In this document: piece by piece, positions 17,005 to 25,612 of the stretch
How positions within the stretch are numbered: position 1 is the stretch's first letter
Layout of the letters: every line of letters begins with the position of its first letter
Source of the DNA: an uncultured Candidatus Melainabacteria bacterium
Lineage (GTDB): Bacteria; Cyanobacteriota; Vampirovibrionia; Gastranaerophilales; Gastranaerophilaceae
NCBI GenBank assembly: GCA_949741915.1
Contig: CATJOM010000123.1
Span: 1 to 37,363 of the forward strand
Length of the DNA stretch: 37,363 nt
Direction of reading: 5' to 3'
Notes under the pieces: generated by a model
The model's input: only the letters and a program-made list of their open reading frames with translations
Databases searched by the model: none
What the model was told of the DNA's origin: nothing
Translations under genes and position numbers: made by a program

Positions 17005-18966
17005 ATGAGAAATTTTTATAAAACCGCACTAACCCTATTATTGAGCTGCGCCTTTGTTTTAAATGAGGGCGAAGCTTCTGCCTTTCAGTTTAAAAATCCG
17101 TTTAAAAAAAACAAGGTAAAAACAGAAACGCCTCTAAATACAGAAAATAAGGCAGAAGAAGAAATTAAAGAAGAAGCTGCAGTGTATATGCATGATTCTT
17201 CTGATGAGGAAGATGAATCAAATGCGGTTCATATCAAGGAAGTTGAGATTTTTGGAAACAACCTTATTGAAACCAGTTTTATTAAAGGACAAATAAGCTC
17301 AAAAGATGGCTATCCCTTTGTCAGAAGCAATGTTGCTGGTGATTTAAGCAAGCTATATAAAACAGGATATTTTACACAAAAAATAAGGGCTTTGCCAATT
17401 AAGCTTGATGATGGGAATGTCAAGCTCAGAATTATAGTGGATGAAACCCCGCCAGTAGAAGGATTCTTCATTGTTGGCAATAATTCCTTAAGCACGTTTG
17501 AAATTATGAATATCCTCAAGGACCTTGAAGGAAAGCCACAGAATATTCTTGCGCTAAACGCTGCCATTGAAAATATACAAGAGCTGTATGCTAGCAGGGG
17601 ATATATTTTAGCAAAAGTTACAGGCTTAACCGACGATCCTGATAATTTTATTACAATCAGGATAAATGAAGGAATAATAGGCGATATCAAGGTTGAGGGA
17701 AACCACAAAACTAAAGATTTTATTGTCAAAAGAAATATTTTACAAACCCCAGGGGAAGTTTATAATGAAAACCTCATGAGAGCTGATATTATGCGCCTTA
17801 TGGGCACACAAGCCTTTAAGGATGTGCAGAGAGATATAAAATTAAATGAAGAAACCGGTCTTTACGATGTAATTGTAAATCTTGACGAGCAGAGGACTGG
17901 TAGGATTTCACTTGGTGTCGGCGTAGATTCCGGTTCAGGTTTTTTTGGCTCTGTAGGCTTCGGAGAGAATAACTTTAGGGGTCTGGGGCAAAAATTAAAT
18001 CTAAATGTCATGGCTGGAACTGGCGTTCTGATGCATGATTCCAGCGTTGTAAGACGTGCAAACCTGCAAGCTGAATTATCATTTTTAGAGCCACATTTTA
18101 AATCTGAAAACCAGTCATTAGGTTTCAGAGCATTTGCTAGAAATTTCGGCAGCTATCAAGTGCCACTTGCAATTGAAGAAAGATATGGCGGTGATATCAC
18201 TATATCAAGAGCATTTGAGAAGTCTAAAAACCTGTCAACAAGCTTTAGTCTTGGAATTGAAAATATTCACCTTAAAGAAGGTGACAGAACAAAGATTGAA
18301 AATATGTTTAACACCAGCGGAATTTCCTTTGCTGAGCGTGAAAAACAACTAGAAGGCGGGTTTTACTTTAGAGCTATCCCTTCTTTAATATATGATACAA
18401 GGGATAATGTTATAAATACAAGGCATGGCGTACTGGCAAAAATCAGTCTAGAAGAGGCTTTAAGTTTCTCCGATGCTGACAGCTACGGAAAACTAAACGG
18501 TGTTTTGAAAAAATTCGTACCCGTGGGAAGAAAATCTTCTTTAGTATTAACAGCAAGAGGTGGCGGCAAAATCAACGGCGATTTGCCTGAATTTGCGGCT
18601 TATACACTTGGCGGACCATATTCGTTAAGGGGATTCAATCTAGCTGATGTCGGCTCAGGGAAAGGGTTTATGTCAGGCAGCGCAGAACTTAGAATTCCAA
18701 TTCCGTTTATGGACAGAATCACAACAAATTCGTTTCTTAATAACATAAGAATAGCCGGATTTGTCGATGCTGGAAAGGTTTTTGGGACAACACTTACAGA
18801 CAGATTATATGACAGGCCCGGATATGCAGTATCCGCGGGCATTGGCGCCAGAATCTTTATTCCTGGCCTAGGTTCTATAAATCTTGATTACGGTATTCCG
18901 CTCACAAATACAAAGGGCACAAGGAGCGGCGGATTCTTTACATTTGGTATGGGCGATATGTTATAA
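17005..18966 (+). CDS. Omp85-family outer membrane protein (BamA/TamA-like)
   Basis: Proteins of this family insert beta-barrel proteins into the outer membrane. The 653-residue protein has a signal peptide (about 1-26), a Lys/Glu-rich linker (30-72), three POTRA-type domains (about 75-145, 148-222 and 224-293, the second and third beginning VEGFFIVGN and IGDIKVEGN) and a C-terminal barrel (about 300-653). The barrel carries GGPYSLRGF at 536-544, the conserved loop motif that reaches into the barrel. Three POTRA domains match the cyanobacterial rather than the five-domain proteobacterial BamA. The final residue is Leu rather than the common Phe. It has its own strong promoter. Whether it is the essential BamA or a paralogue cannot be decided from one copy. 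Confidence 0.9.
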   Translation: MRNFYKTALTLLLSCAFVLNEGEASAFQFKNPFKKNKVKTETPLNTENKAEEEIKEEAAVYMHDSSDEEDESNAVHIKEVEIFGNNLIETSFIKGQISSKDGYPFVRSNVAGDLSKLYKTGYFTQKIRALPIKLDDGNVKLRIIVDETPPVEGFFIVGNNSLSTFEIMNILKDLEGKPQNILALNAAIENIQELYASRGYILAKVTGLTDDPDNFITIRINEGIIGDIKVEGNHKTKDFIVKRNILQTPGEVYNENLMRADIMRLMGTQAFKDVQRDIKLNEETGLYDVIVNLDEQRTGRISLGVGVDSGSGFFGSVGFGENNFRGLGQKLNLNVMAGTGVLMHDSSVVRRANLQAELSFLEPHFKSENQSLGFRAFARNFGSYQVPLAIEERYGGDITISRAFEKSKNLSTSFSLGIENIHLKEGDRTKIENMFNTSGISFAEREKQLEGGFYFRAIPSLIYDTRDNVINTRHGVLAKISLEEALSFSDADSYGKLNGVLKKFVPVGRKSSLVLTARGGGKINGDLPEFAAYTLGGPYSLRGFNLADVGSGKGFMSGSAELRIPIPFMDRITTNSFLNNIRIAGFVDAGKVFGTTLTDRLYDRPGYAVSAGIGARIFIPGLGSINLDYGIPLTNTKGTRSGGFFTFGMGDML

Positions 18967-19929
18967 GGCTAAAATCCAGGTATAGCAAGGATTTATGTAA
19001 TTTTTGAACACGGTTTTAAAAAAGTCTTTAAGCATAAAAGCTTTGTCTGCAGGGATTTCAAGGTAATTTAACACCAAAATGCACTATATAAGCGCTTTTA
19101 GGACTTTAAGTTATACCATAAATCAATAATTTGAATATTTTTAGAATACACGTGCAAAAACAAAATTACATCAAACAGTTTGCATTGCATTTTAACATTA
19201 GCGACATGGCTAAAATACAATGTATAAGCAGGTTTAGGGATGACTAGACAGCTAAAACCACTGCAGGAAGAGATTTGACAAGTTTTCAAAAGGTTAAAAA
19301 TAGATACTGCAAGCATCCTACGAATAGGAAAACCAAAAAACACAGTAAAACTAGGGATTTTTGGATATCTATCTATACAAATCCAAATCTTGCAAATTTT
19401 TAAAGACAGACAATGCTACATATCACAAGCTTTTCAACGATTATACACGTTTATTTGCTTTACAGATAAAGGCTTTTAGGCTTATTAGCGATAAAAACTT
19501 CATTTGATTCAATGACAATAAGGTTTATAGGCATATGCATCCTGTAAATATATCATTATTTCAGCGTTTCAACGTAACAATTGCATCAAAATGCCTGTAT
19601 TGCAATTATTTCAAGCACACTACATATAGGGCGTGGGTTTTAAAGCAAATAATTTACTATTAACTAAAAGCCATTACCAGCATCAATAAAGGCTTTGCAG
19701 AATTTTTCACCTTGATTCACGTTAAAGATGCAAACATATTAAGGATTTTATCAAATTCAAAATTCACAACCCAATAGGAAAGAAGCATCACAGGTTATTG
19801 CACGCTTAAAACACAGTAATAACAAGGAAAAATAGAATTATGAATTGTATAATCCTATAATTATTAAGTTTTGTAAACAAAATAAGCAATAAAATAGCAT
19901 TTTTTTATTTCAGGATATTTAATGTATGT
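18967..19929. other. Long intergenic region without recognised genes
   Basis: This stretch of 963 bases has many stops in every frame. The longest minus-strand frame (19098-19343) starts with no ribosome site and looks random. No tRNA, strong terminator or long repeat was seen. It may hold the leader of the gene at 19930, a small RNA or a fully decayed gene. Confidence 0.5.
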
Positions 19930-20703
19930 ATGCAGATAAACTTTAACAATAATAAAAATACACATCAGTATATAGCAGCAAAAAATTCTGGTATAGAGAA
20001 TTCAAAAACGACCAATCAGACATTTACAGGAAAAAACCCCGATATAAGGCTTGCTTCAGATATTATGAGGGCCGCAAAACTTGATGTGCCAATGTTTTCG
20101 CCAAATTATGCACATTATTTTTATAAATGCACAAAGCCTGAGTCCAAATTTCAAAAACAGGCAAACAAGCTCTGTGATATGCTAAGAGATAGAGTAAATT
20201 TTGGTGTCAGGCTTTTAACAACAAATAGCCCGAAAGAAAATCTTGATTCAGCCAAATTTTACAGCCTTGGCCACTGTTATGAAAAAGCAATGGCTGTTAT
20301 GGCTGAATTATTCTCAAAAGGTTATGACAAAACTTCAATGACAGGTGTTTTGTATAAAATTAACTATACCAATAAAAAAACGGGTAAACCTGTTTGCAAA
20401 AGAAGTATGCAAATTGACCACGTTTTTGTGACAAGTAGTATGAACAACAAAAATTTAGAGGGAATGAAAAAACGTATAGTTATTGACCCGTGGCTTGATT
20501 TCACTGGAACCGTTCCAGAGGCAATGGCAAAATATAAGGATTTTTACAAAAATATATTGGATGCTTTTGATAAAACAACGGATAAACATCTTAGAATGAT
20601 GGGCAAAAAGCCAGACAAATACAATGTCGAAAAGAAGCTGGAATTTAGCAATGCTATACTTAAACCAAGCGAAATTTTGGAAATTCAAAATTATTTAAAA
20701 TAG
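19930..20703 (+). CDS. Candidate Cys-His-Asp enzyme with N-terminal QTFTG motif
   Basis: The 257-residue protein has an Asn/Lys/Thr-rich leader ending in QTFTG (30-34), then a compact domain. GHCYEKA places Cys116 at a helix start, IDHVFVT gives His164 on a strand and VIDPWLDF gives Asp186. A Cys at a helix N-terminus, a strand His, then a strand Asp-Pro-Trp is the pattern of papain-like or transglutaminase-like peptidases and deamidases, including several bacterial effectors and toxins. The family itself is not recognised and activity is inferred from the pattern alone. AGGA lies 14 bases before the ATG, which is far. It is a single gene in a gene-poor area. Confidence 0.7.
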   Translation: MQINFNNNKNTHQYIAAKNSGIENSKTTNQTFTGKNPDIRLASDIMRAAKLDVPMFSPNYAHYFYKCTKPESKFQKQANKLCDMLRDRVNFGVRLLTTNSPKENLDSAKFYSLGHCYEKAMAVMAELFSKGYDKTSMTGVLYKINYTNKKTGKPVCKRSMQIDHVFVTSSMNNKNLEGMKKRIVIDPWLDFTGTVPEAMAKYKDFYKNILDAFDKTTDKHLRMMGKKPDKYNVEKKLEFSNAILKPSEILEIQNYLK

Positions 20704-21267
20704 TGTCCAAATTAAGTATTGACAAGGCTTAAGGCATTAGCTGCTGACGTTTAAATATCTTTAAAAAATATTTATACCGTGAGCCTGGTAGTTTTAGCGC
20801 AACAAAGAAGGGTTTTGAAAGGTTGTGGCGAATTACACAACAAGAGACATAAAACGGACTGGATATTGAGATACAGTGTAAATAAATAGAAAAAGTAGAA
20901 ATAAGATTTCAGGGTGGCAAAATACATAGAAAGCAGGAAATTGTCCGCATTCGGACAAGAAAATAATAGCAAAGCCTATGCTTAAAGAAAGCCGCATAGA
21001 ATAAAGATTGAAACAAGATGGACCAAGTTTGAGATAGAAATAGGGGACTAAAAATGCAAGGTAGCCCACCAAATAGAAGTTAAAAAAGCTTTGTGGGGAC
21101 CCTTTTACACATAAATTAAAAATTGCGACAAAAGGAGGCCCTAATAGTACAATTCTTCTGTTCACAAGGGGCTCACTATTTTGCTATCCAATCCCTGTGT
21201 GAATTCTGTATACTAACTCGGGAAACAAAACAAGAAAGATTTTTCAAAAAGAATGGGAAATAAATCA
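20704..21267. other. Intergenic region with a small hairpin
   Basis: This stretch of 564 bases has no convincing gene. A hydrophobic 110-codon minus-strand frame (20833-21165) starts with GTG, has no ribosome site and overlaps another random frame, so I did not call it. The one clear structure is the hairpin at 20941-20958. Confidence 0.45.
20941..20958. repeat. Perfect 7-bp inverted repeat
   Basis: TTGTCCG and CGGACAA flank a 4-base centre (CATT). There is no T run on either side, so it is not a standard terminator. It could be an operator or part of a small RNA. Confidence 0.5.
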
Positions 21268-21305
21268 TTACCCTGGGCAGTATTTTAAATTTGCACCCAG
21301 GGTAA
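21268..21305 (-). terminator. Hairpin downstream of gyrA
   Basis: TTACCCTGGG (21268-21277) pairs perfectly with CCCAGGGTAA (21296-21305) across 18 bases, 46 bases past the gyrA stop. On the minus strand it is followed by TGATTTATTT, a modest T-rich tract. A terminator is the simplest reading. Confidence 0.6.
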
Positions 21306-21350
21306 GTATTAATTTATCTTAAAGCATTGGGCTTTTATAGTACATTAAAA

Positions 21351-23906
21351 TTATTCTTCAAGATTCAAATTGGTTTGCGAAACATTACCAGCACTGTTTT
21401 CTGCAGCATTCGCATCCGTCTGAGGAAGGGATTTTTTCACTGCATCTTCATCTGGCTCTACTATTTTATTTACAGAAACAACAGTGTCATTTTCTGAAAG
21501 GTTTTGAACTTTTACGCCAGTTGCAGGGCGTCCCTGCCTTGAAATAGATGCGGCGCTAACTCTTGTCACTACACCATTTGCACTCACTACCATTATTTCA
21601 TCTTTATCTTCAACAATTGTAAGAGCAACAAGCCTTGAAGCAGAAGATTTGAACTTAGTTGCAATGAGGCCCAATCCACCCCTATTTTGAGCTCTAAATT
21701 CTGATAATTTAGAGCGCTTTCCAAAACCGTCGCTTGTCATAACAAGTAAATCAGCATCATAATCCCTTGGTACAACATCACATCCTACTATAGTATCTGC
21801 TGTCCTTAGCTTCATTGAGTTTACACCACGTGCAGACCGCCCTAATGGTCTTAGATCAGAGATGGCAAACCTTATTGCCATACCGCAGCTGGTTCCGATT
21901 ATAATTTCATCGTTATCCTGGGCGAGTTTCACCCAATTTAATGTGTCATTTTCCTCTAAACCTATTGCAATAATACCGTTTCTTCTAATGTTTGCAAAAT
22001 TATCAAGGCTGATGCGTTTGATATAGCCAGATTTTGTAAGCATTATAAGGTTAGTTTTAGGATCAAAATTACTTACGGGAACAACTGCTGTAATTGTTTC
22101 ATTTTGTTCAATAGGAAGAACGTTAATAATAGGTAATCCCTTTGATTGTCTTGATCCTTCTGGGAAATCATAAACATTAAGACTGTAGACAACACCTTTT
22201 GAAGAGAAGAAAAGCACCTTATCATGCATCATTGCAGTGAAGAAGTGATCAACATCATCATCCTCTTTTGTTTTCATGCCACCTTTGCCCCTTGTGGCAC
22301 GGTTTTGCCTTTCAAAAGTATCAAGCGAAATTCTCTTGATATACCCTTGGCGCGTGATAAAGACAGCCATAGCGGTATTCGGGGTCAAATCTTCGATGTT
22401 TAATTCGCCCTGCTCTGGCAAAATTTGGGTTTTTCTATCGTCGCCGTATTTTTCTTTATCCTCTAATAGCTCTTCTTTAATCAAGTTCAGGATTCTTTGC
22501 CTATCTGCAAGAATAGCTTCATATTCAGCGATTTTCTTCATCAATTCATCATATTCTGCCCTTATTTTATCCTGCTCAAGGCCTGTTAATCTTCTTAACT
22601 GCATTTCAAGGATTGCATTTGCCTGATCAACATCAAGCCCGAAGCGGTTAATCAAGCCCTCTCTTGCTTCTTCAGTGTTTTTAGATTTTTTGATAAGCTC
22701 AATAACTTCATCAAGGGCATTCAGGGCAATCATCAAGCCCTCTAAAATATGAGCTCTTGCCTTTGCTTTCTTTAAGAAATATAAAGTTCTTCTTGTAATA
22801 ACCTCAACCCTATGTTCAACAAATTCACTCAAAACCTCGTAAAGATTCAAAAGCCTTGGCTGTTGACCTACAAGGGCAACCATGTTTACACCAAAGGAGG
22901 TCATAAGAGCGGTTTGTTTATAAAGATTATTGCGAACAACATCAGGCTTTGCATCGCGTTTTAATTCAATAACAATGCGCATACCATCTCTGTCGGATTC
23001 ATCACGCAAATCAGAAATACCTGTAACTTTACCATCTTTCACGAGTTCTGCGATTTTTTCAATCAAAGCAGCCTTATTTACCTGATATGGAATTTCGGTC
23101 ACAATTATTGCAGTTCTTGACTGCCTACCCCCACCCCCTTGAATTTCTTCAATAGTAGAAACGGCAGACATTTTTATTGAGCCACGGCCTGTTTCATAAG
23201 CTTTTTTAATTTCTGAAGTGCCAATAATTGTTGCAGCAGTAGGGAAGTCAGGCCCTTTGACATACTGCATTAAACCATCTACTGTGATGTCTGGATTATC
23301 AATTAAGGCTATGGTACCATCAACAATTTCACACAAATTATGTGGGGGAATATTTGTTGCCATGCCAACAGCAATACCTGATACGCCGTTTAATAAAAGC
23401 ATTGGGAGGCGCACAGGAAGCACGGCAGGCTCTACAAGCGAGCCGTCAAAGTTTGGTGTAAATTCCACAGTTTCACAATCAATATCAGCAAGCATAGATG
23501 TCGTGATTTTGTGCATCCTTGCCTCTGTATACCTCATTGCAGCAGCAGAATCGCCATCAACAGAGCCAAAGTTTCCATGGCCGTCAACCGTCAGATAACG
23601 TGTAGAAAAATCTTGCGCCATACGAACAAGGGCTTCATACACTGCTGTATCACCGTGGGGATGATATTTACCGAGAACTTCACCGACAATTCTTGCACAT
23701 TTTTTAAATGGCTTATCTGGCGCCATTCCAAGCTCGTTCATGGCAAACAGAATGCGCCTGTGAACAGGCTTTAGGCCATCTCTAACATCCGGTAGTGCAC
23801 GTCCGACGATAACGCTCATTGCATAATCAATGTATGAGCGTTTCATTTCATCTCTTATATTTATGGGTACAATTTTTCCATGATCAAATAAATTTGTCTG
23901 ACTCAA
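21351..23906 (-). CDS. gyrA: DNA gyrase subunit A
   Basis: GyrA cuts and rejoins DNA in the gyrase tetramer with GyrB. The 851-residue protein has the winged-helix/tower domain with catalytic Tyr126 in AMRYTEARM and a six-bladed C-terminal wrapping domain. In the quinolone-determining region, [10 protein letters not shown] has Thr87 where E. coli has Ser83 and Glu91 where it has Asp87. The GyrA box, normally QRRGGKG-like, reads [10 protein letters not shown]. The gene starts with TTG; AAGGAG 9 bases upstream supports this. The upstream leader contains CCGG-flanked self-complementary sequence (about 23927-23953). gyrB is not in the window. It could be ParC by homology alone, but the complete beta-pinwheel favours GyrA. 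Confidence 0.95.
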   Translation of the reverse strand: MSQTNLFDHGKIVPINIRDEMKRSYIDYAMSVIVGRALPDVRDGLKPVHRRILFAMNELGMAPDKPFKKCARIVGEVLGKYHPHGDTAVYEALVRMAQDFSTRYLTVDGHGNFGSVDGDSAAAMRYTEARMHKITTSMLADIDCETVEFTPNFDGSLVEPAVLPVRLPMLLLNGVSGIAVGMATNIPPHNLCEIVDGTIALIDNPDITVDGLMQYVKGPDFPTAATIIGTSEIKKAYETGRGSIKMSAVSTIEEIQGGGGRQSRTAIIVTEIPYQVNKAALIEKIAELVKDGKVTGISDLRDESDRDGMRIVIELKRDAKPDVVRNNLYKQTALMTSFGVNMVALVGQQPRLLNLYEVLSEFVEHRVEVITRRTLYFLKKAKARAHILEGLMIALNALDEVIELIKKSKNTEEAREGLINRFGLDVDQANAILEMQLRRLTGLEQDKIRAEYDELMKKIAEYEAILADRQRILNLIKEELLEDKEKYGDDRKTQILPEQGELNIEDLTPNTAMAVFITRQGYIKRISLDTFERQNRATRGKGGMKTKEDDDVDHFFTAMMHDKVLFFSSKGVVYSLNVYDFPEGSRQSKGLPIINVLPIEQNETITAVVPVSNFDPKTNLIMLTKSGYIKRISLDNFANIRRNGIIAIGLEENDTLNWVKLAQDNDEIIIGTSCGMAIRFAISDLRPLGRSARGVNSMKLRTADTIVGCDVVPRDYDADLLVMTSDGFGKRSKLSEFRAQNRGGLGLIATKFKSSASRLVALTIVEDKDEIMVVSANGVVTRVSAASISRQGRPATGVKVQNLSENDTVVSVNKIVEPDEDAVKKSLPQTDANAAENSAGNVSQTNLNLEE

Positions 23907-24382
23907 AATTCTAAACTCCTTCGCAGCCCGGCACAGTATGGTGTATGACCGGTTATTAATATTTTACAACAAACAAAAAGGCATGACAAAAAGGTGTTAT
24001 TAATTTAATTAAAAATTGTAATAAAAACTTGTGATTTCGAATAAATAGCATAAAACATGCCGATGCACTGATTAAATATTAATTGCCTGTGTCTCATTTT
24101 ACACTTTTTATGGAAAAACATTGTTTTTCAAAAAAAGTTTTTGCCAAAATTTTAAAATTACACAAAATTGTTAATTAAATAAAAAATGGTAATTATATAC
24201 AATTTTGCACAAGAATATTACCTTTATTTTTCTTGTAATGAAAGTCCCTATGCATAGAAAAGGGCCTTCTAAATAAATTTCCAGATAATGTAAAGCTTAT
24301 CCCATATACATAGGGACTGAAATAAAAAGAAAACATTTAATAAACAAGTGCATAAATTGTATATAACAGGCTTGCCCTTTAT
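23907..24382. other. Intergenic region between gyrA and the NUMOD1-like gene
   Basis: This 476-base, strongly AT-rich stretch contains the gyrA leader, a GAAAAAC/GTTTTTC hairpin (24113-24129) without a usable T tract, a GGTAAT/ATTACC pair (24188-24222) followed by T-rich sequence, and the 10-bp inverted repeat listed separately. No gene is seen. Confidence 0.5.
24243..24318 (+). repeat. Perfect 10-bp inverted repeat enclosing 56 bases
   Basis: AGTCCCTATG (24243-24252) and CATAGGGACT (24309-24318) are exact reverse complements. The closing helix lies 64 bases before the NUMOD1-like gene. It could be the basal helix of a structured RNA leader or the ends of a small deleted element. Confidence 0.55.
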
Positions 24383-24601
24383 GTGGTTGATAAAAACGGA
24401 AACTATGAAAGATTTTCCAACAGGCTGGAGGCCACAAATGCCCTTGAAATTAACAAAAACACTATCGGCAGATACATTGATACCCAAAAAACGTCAGACG
24501 GATATGCTTACATTAGCGCTTTAAATGTTGAAAAACGTCTTAAGGACGGGGGTATATTTATCGATGAAGAGAAAATTAAAGCATTGGCGGAATTGTTTTA
24601 G
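24383..24601 (+). CDS. Small NUMOD1-like DNA-binding protein or fragment
   Basis: The 72-residue product has the pattern VVDKNGNYERF-SNRLEATNALEI-NKNTIGRYI-DGYAYISA. This matches the NUMOD1 (IENR1) helix-turn-helix module found at the C-termini of homing endonucleases and in some small stand-alone proteins. The start is uncertain: GTG at 24383 has no ribosome site, and the frame is open for nine codons upstream without a usual start. It is therefore either a small gene or the tail of a lost nuclease next to gyrA, a common home of such elements. A terminator-like hairpin follows at 24683. Confidence 0.5.
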   Translation: MVDKNGNYERFSNRLEATNALEINKNTIGRYIDTQKTSDGYAYISALNVEKRLKDGGIFIDEEKIKALAELF

Positions 24602-24682
24602 TTAAAAAACAAATATATAAGAAATAAAAGCATGGGACGGCAAGCTTTCCAAGCTGTCAATACCTTTAATAAAAGCCTAAAC

Positions 24683-24714
24683 GGTTCTTATTTTTGCAAT
24701 AAGGGTTGTTTTTT
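24683..24714 (+). terminator. Rho-independent terminator
   Basis: GGTTCTTAT (24683-24691) pairs with ATAAGGGTT (24699-24707) with several G-T pairs around a 7-base loop, and a run of six T follows. It would end the transcript of the NUMOD1-like gene. Confidence 0.5.
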
Positions 24715-25356
24715 AATAAAAAATAATTAAAAAAATAAAAATTAACTTAAATTATTCATATAAACCTCTCTTCTATTCACAAAGACTAATCCGAAAGCCT
24801 AAAAAGTGTAACCGGTTTGCCAATGAAAAAGAATATCTTTTATCCTATACTGCCCTACGGCATAAGTATTTCAACATAAAAATTCCAATATTTCTTTAAA
24901 GTCCATATAGAGCAAGAGCTTCTGACCTTAGGGCAAATTTTAACATTTATCATTCAATAAGCAATTAATATACTGCAAACGATTAACGATTGTCTATACA
25001 AAATGTCGCATAATGATAAAAATCAATTGCATAAAGACATACAACCATGGATTTAGCCAATAACTATTTAAAAATAAATGCTGACAGAACAAGGAACATG
25101 TTAATTTTCTGTTCTATCTTTTTAATAATTCTTTTTGAATAAAAGAAGAGTTAAAATAAGTTTATTTTTCTGAATTTGGCAGAAAAACTTGATATACATA
25201 TATATACTCGCTAAAAATATTTCGGAGCAAAGAAGTGTTTTTAAGAATTTCTCCCAATAGAAAACAGAAAACAGGAATTTTCCCAAGATTTTTTATACAT
25301 CAGGAGGATAAAATTATTGCAGGAGAAATAAATCTGCTTCAAAAAGGCCTTTTTAA
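24715..25356. other. Gene-poor region with short remnants
   Basis: No intact gene is seen. A 31-codon frame at 25047-25142 with a hydrophobic C-terminal half looks like the start of a lost membrane protein. A 51-codon GTG frame at 25235-25390 has GGAG 8 bases upstream but matches nothing I know; it overlaps the HEPN-like remnant in another frame and may be its damaged 5' part. An AT palindrome (AAAATAA-GT-TTATTTT) lies near 25153-25168. Confidence 0.4.
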
Positions 25357-25575
25357 GGTGTACCAGAGAATTGCTGTAAGCAATTTATAGATAAATCTAG
25401 TGAAAATGACCAGCTATACGAATTTTTGAAACAGCATAATAAATTTATAAATTGGCAGGCGGTTGCCATCTTTTATAGTGCCTTATACCTGGCCAAGGCT
25501 TATCTTTATAAAAACAATGTTACGTTTAATACTATTAATTCCTATGATAATATAAAAGCAACAAATATTGGTTAG
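25357..25575 (+). pseudogene. HEPN-like domain remnant
   Basis: An open frame without a start encodes about 72 residues, including NWQAVAIFYSALYLAKAYL followed by a short polar stretch. This aromatic-rich helix (W-x-V-A-x-F-Y-S-A-L) is typical of HEPN-type small helical proteins linked to toxin-antitoxin and defence systems. The catalytic R-x4-6-H motif is not visible, and the frame is closed upstream by a TAA at 25354. The upstream coding remnant lies in a different frame, so the gene appears broken. It ends just before the wecB promoter. Confidence 0.4.
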
Positions 25576-25577
25576 GC

Positions 25578-25606
25578 TTGTAATTTTAACTCGGTTTATA
25601 TACAAT
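25578..25606 (+). promoter_or_regulatory. wecB promoter, probably giving a leaderless mRNA
   Basis: TTGTAA (25578-25583), 17 bases, then TACAAT (25601-25606). The expected transcription start, 7 bases past the -10 box, is the A of the wecB ATG at 25613. No Shine-Dalgarno precedes the ATG, which is consistent with a leaderless message. Confidence 0.55.
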
Positions 25607-25612
25607 CTTTGT

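Noticed and set aside
20833-21165. 110-codon hydrophobic minus-strand frame
   Set aside because: It starts with GTG, has no ribosome site, overlaps another random frame and has the composition of reversed A-rich non-coding DNA.
24113-24129. GAAAAAC/GTTTTTC hairpin as a terminator
   Set aside because: It is followed by A residues on the plus strand and lacks a T tract after it on the minus strand; no gene ends there.
25047-25142. 31-codon frame with a hydrophobic end
   Set aside because: It is too short and has no ribosome site; it is kept only as a possible remnant in the gene-poor region note.
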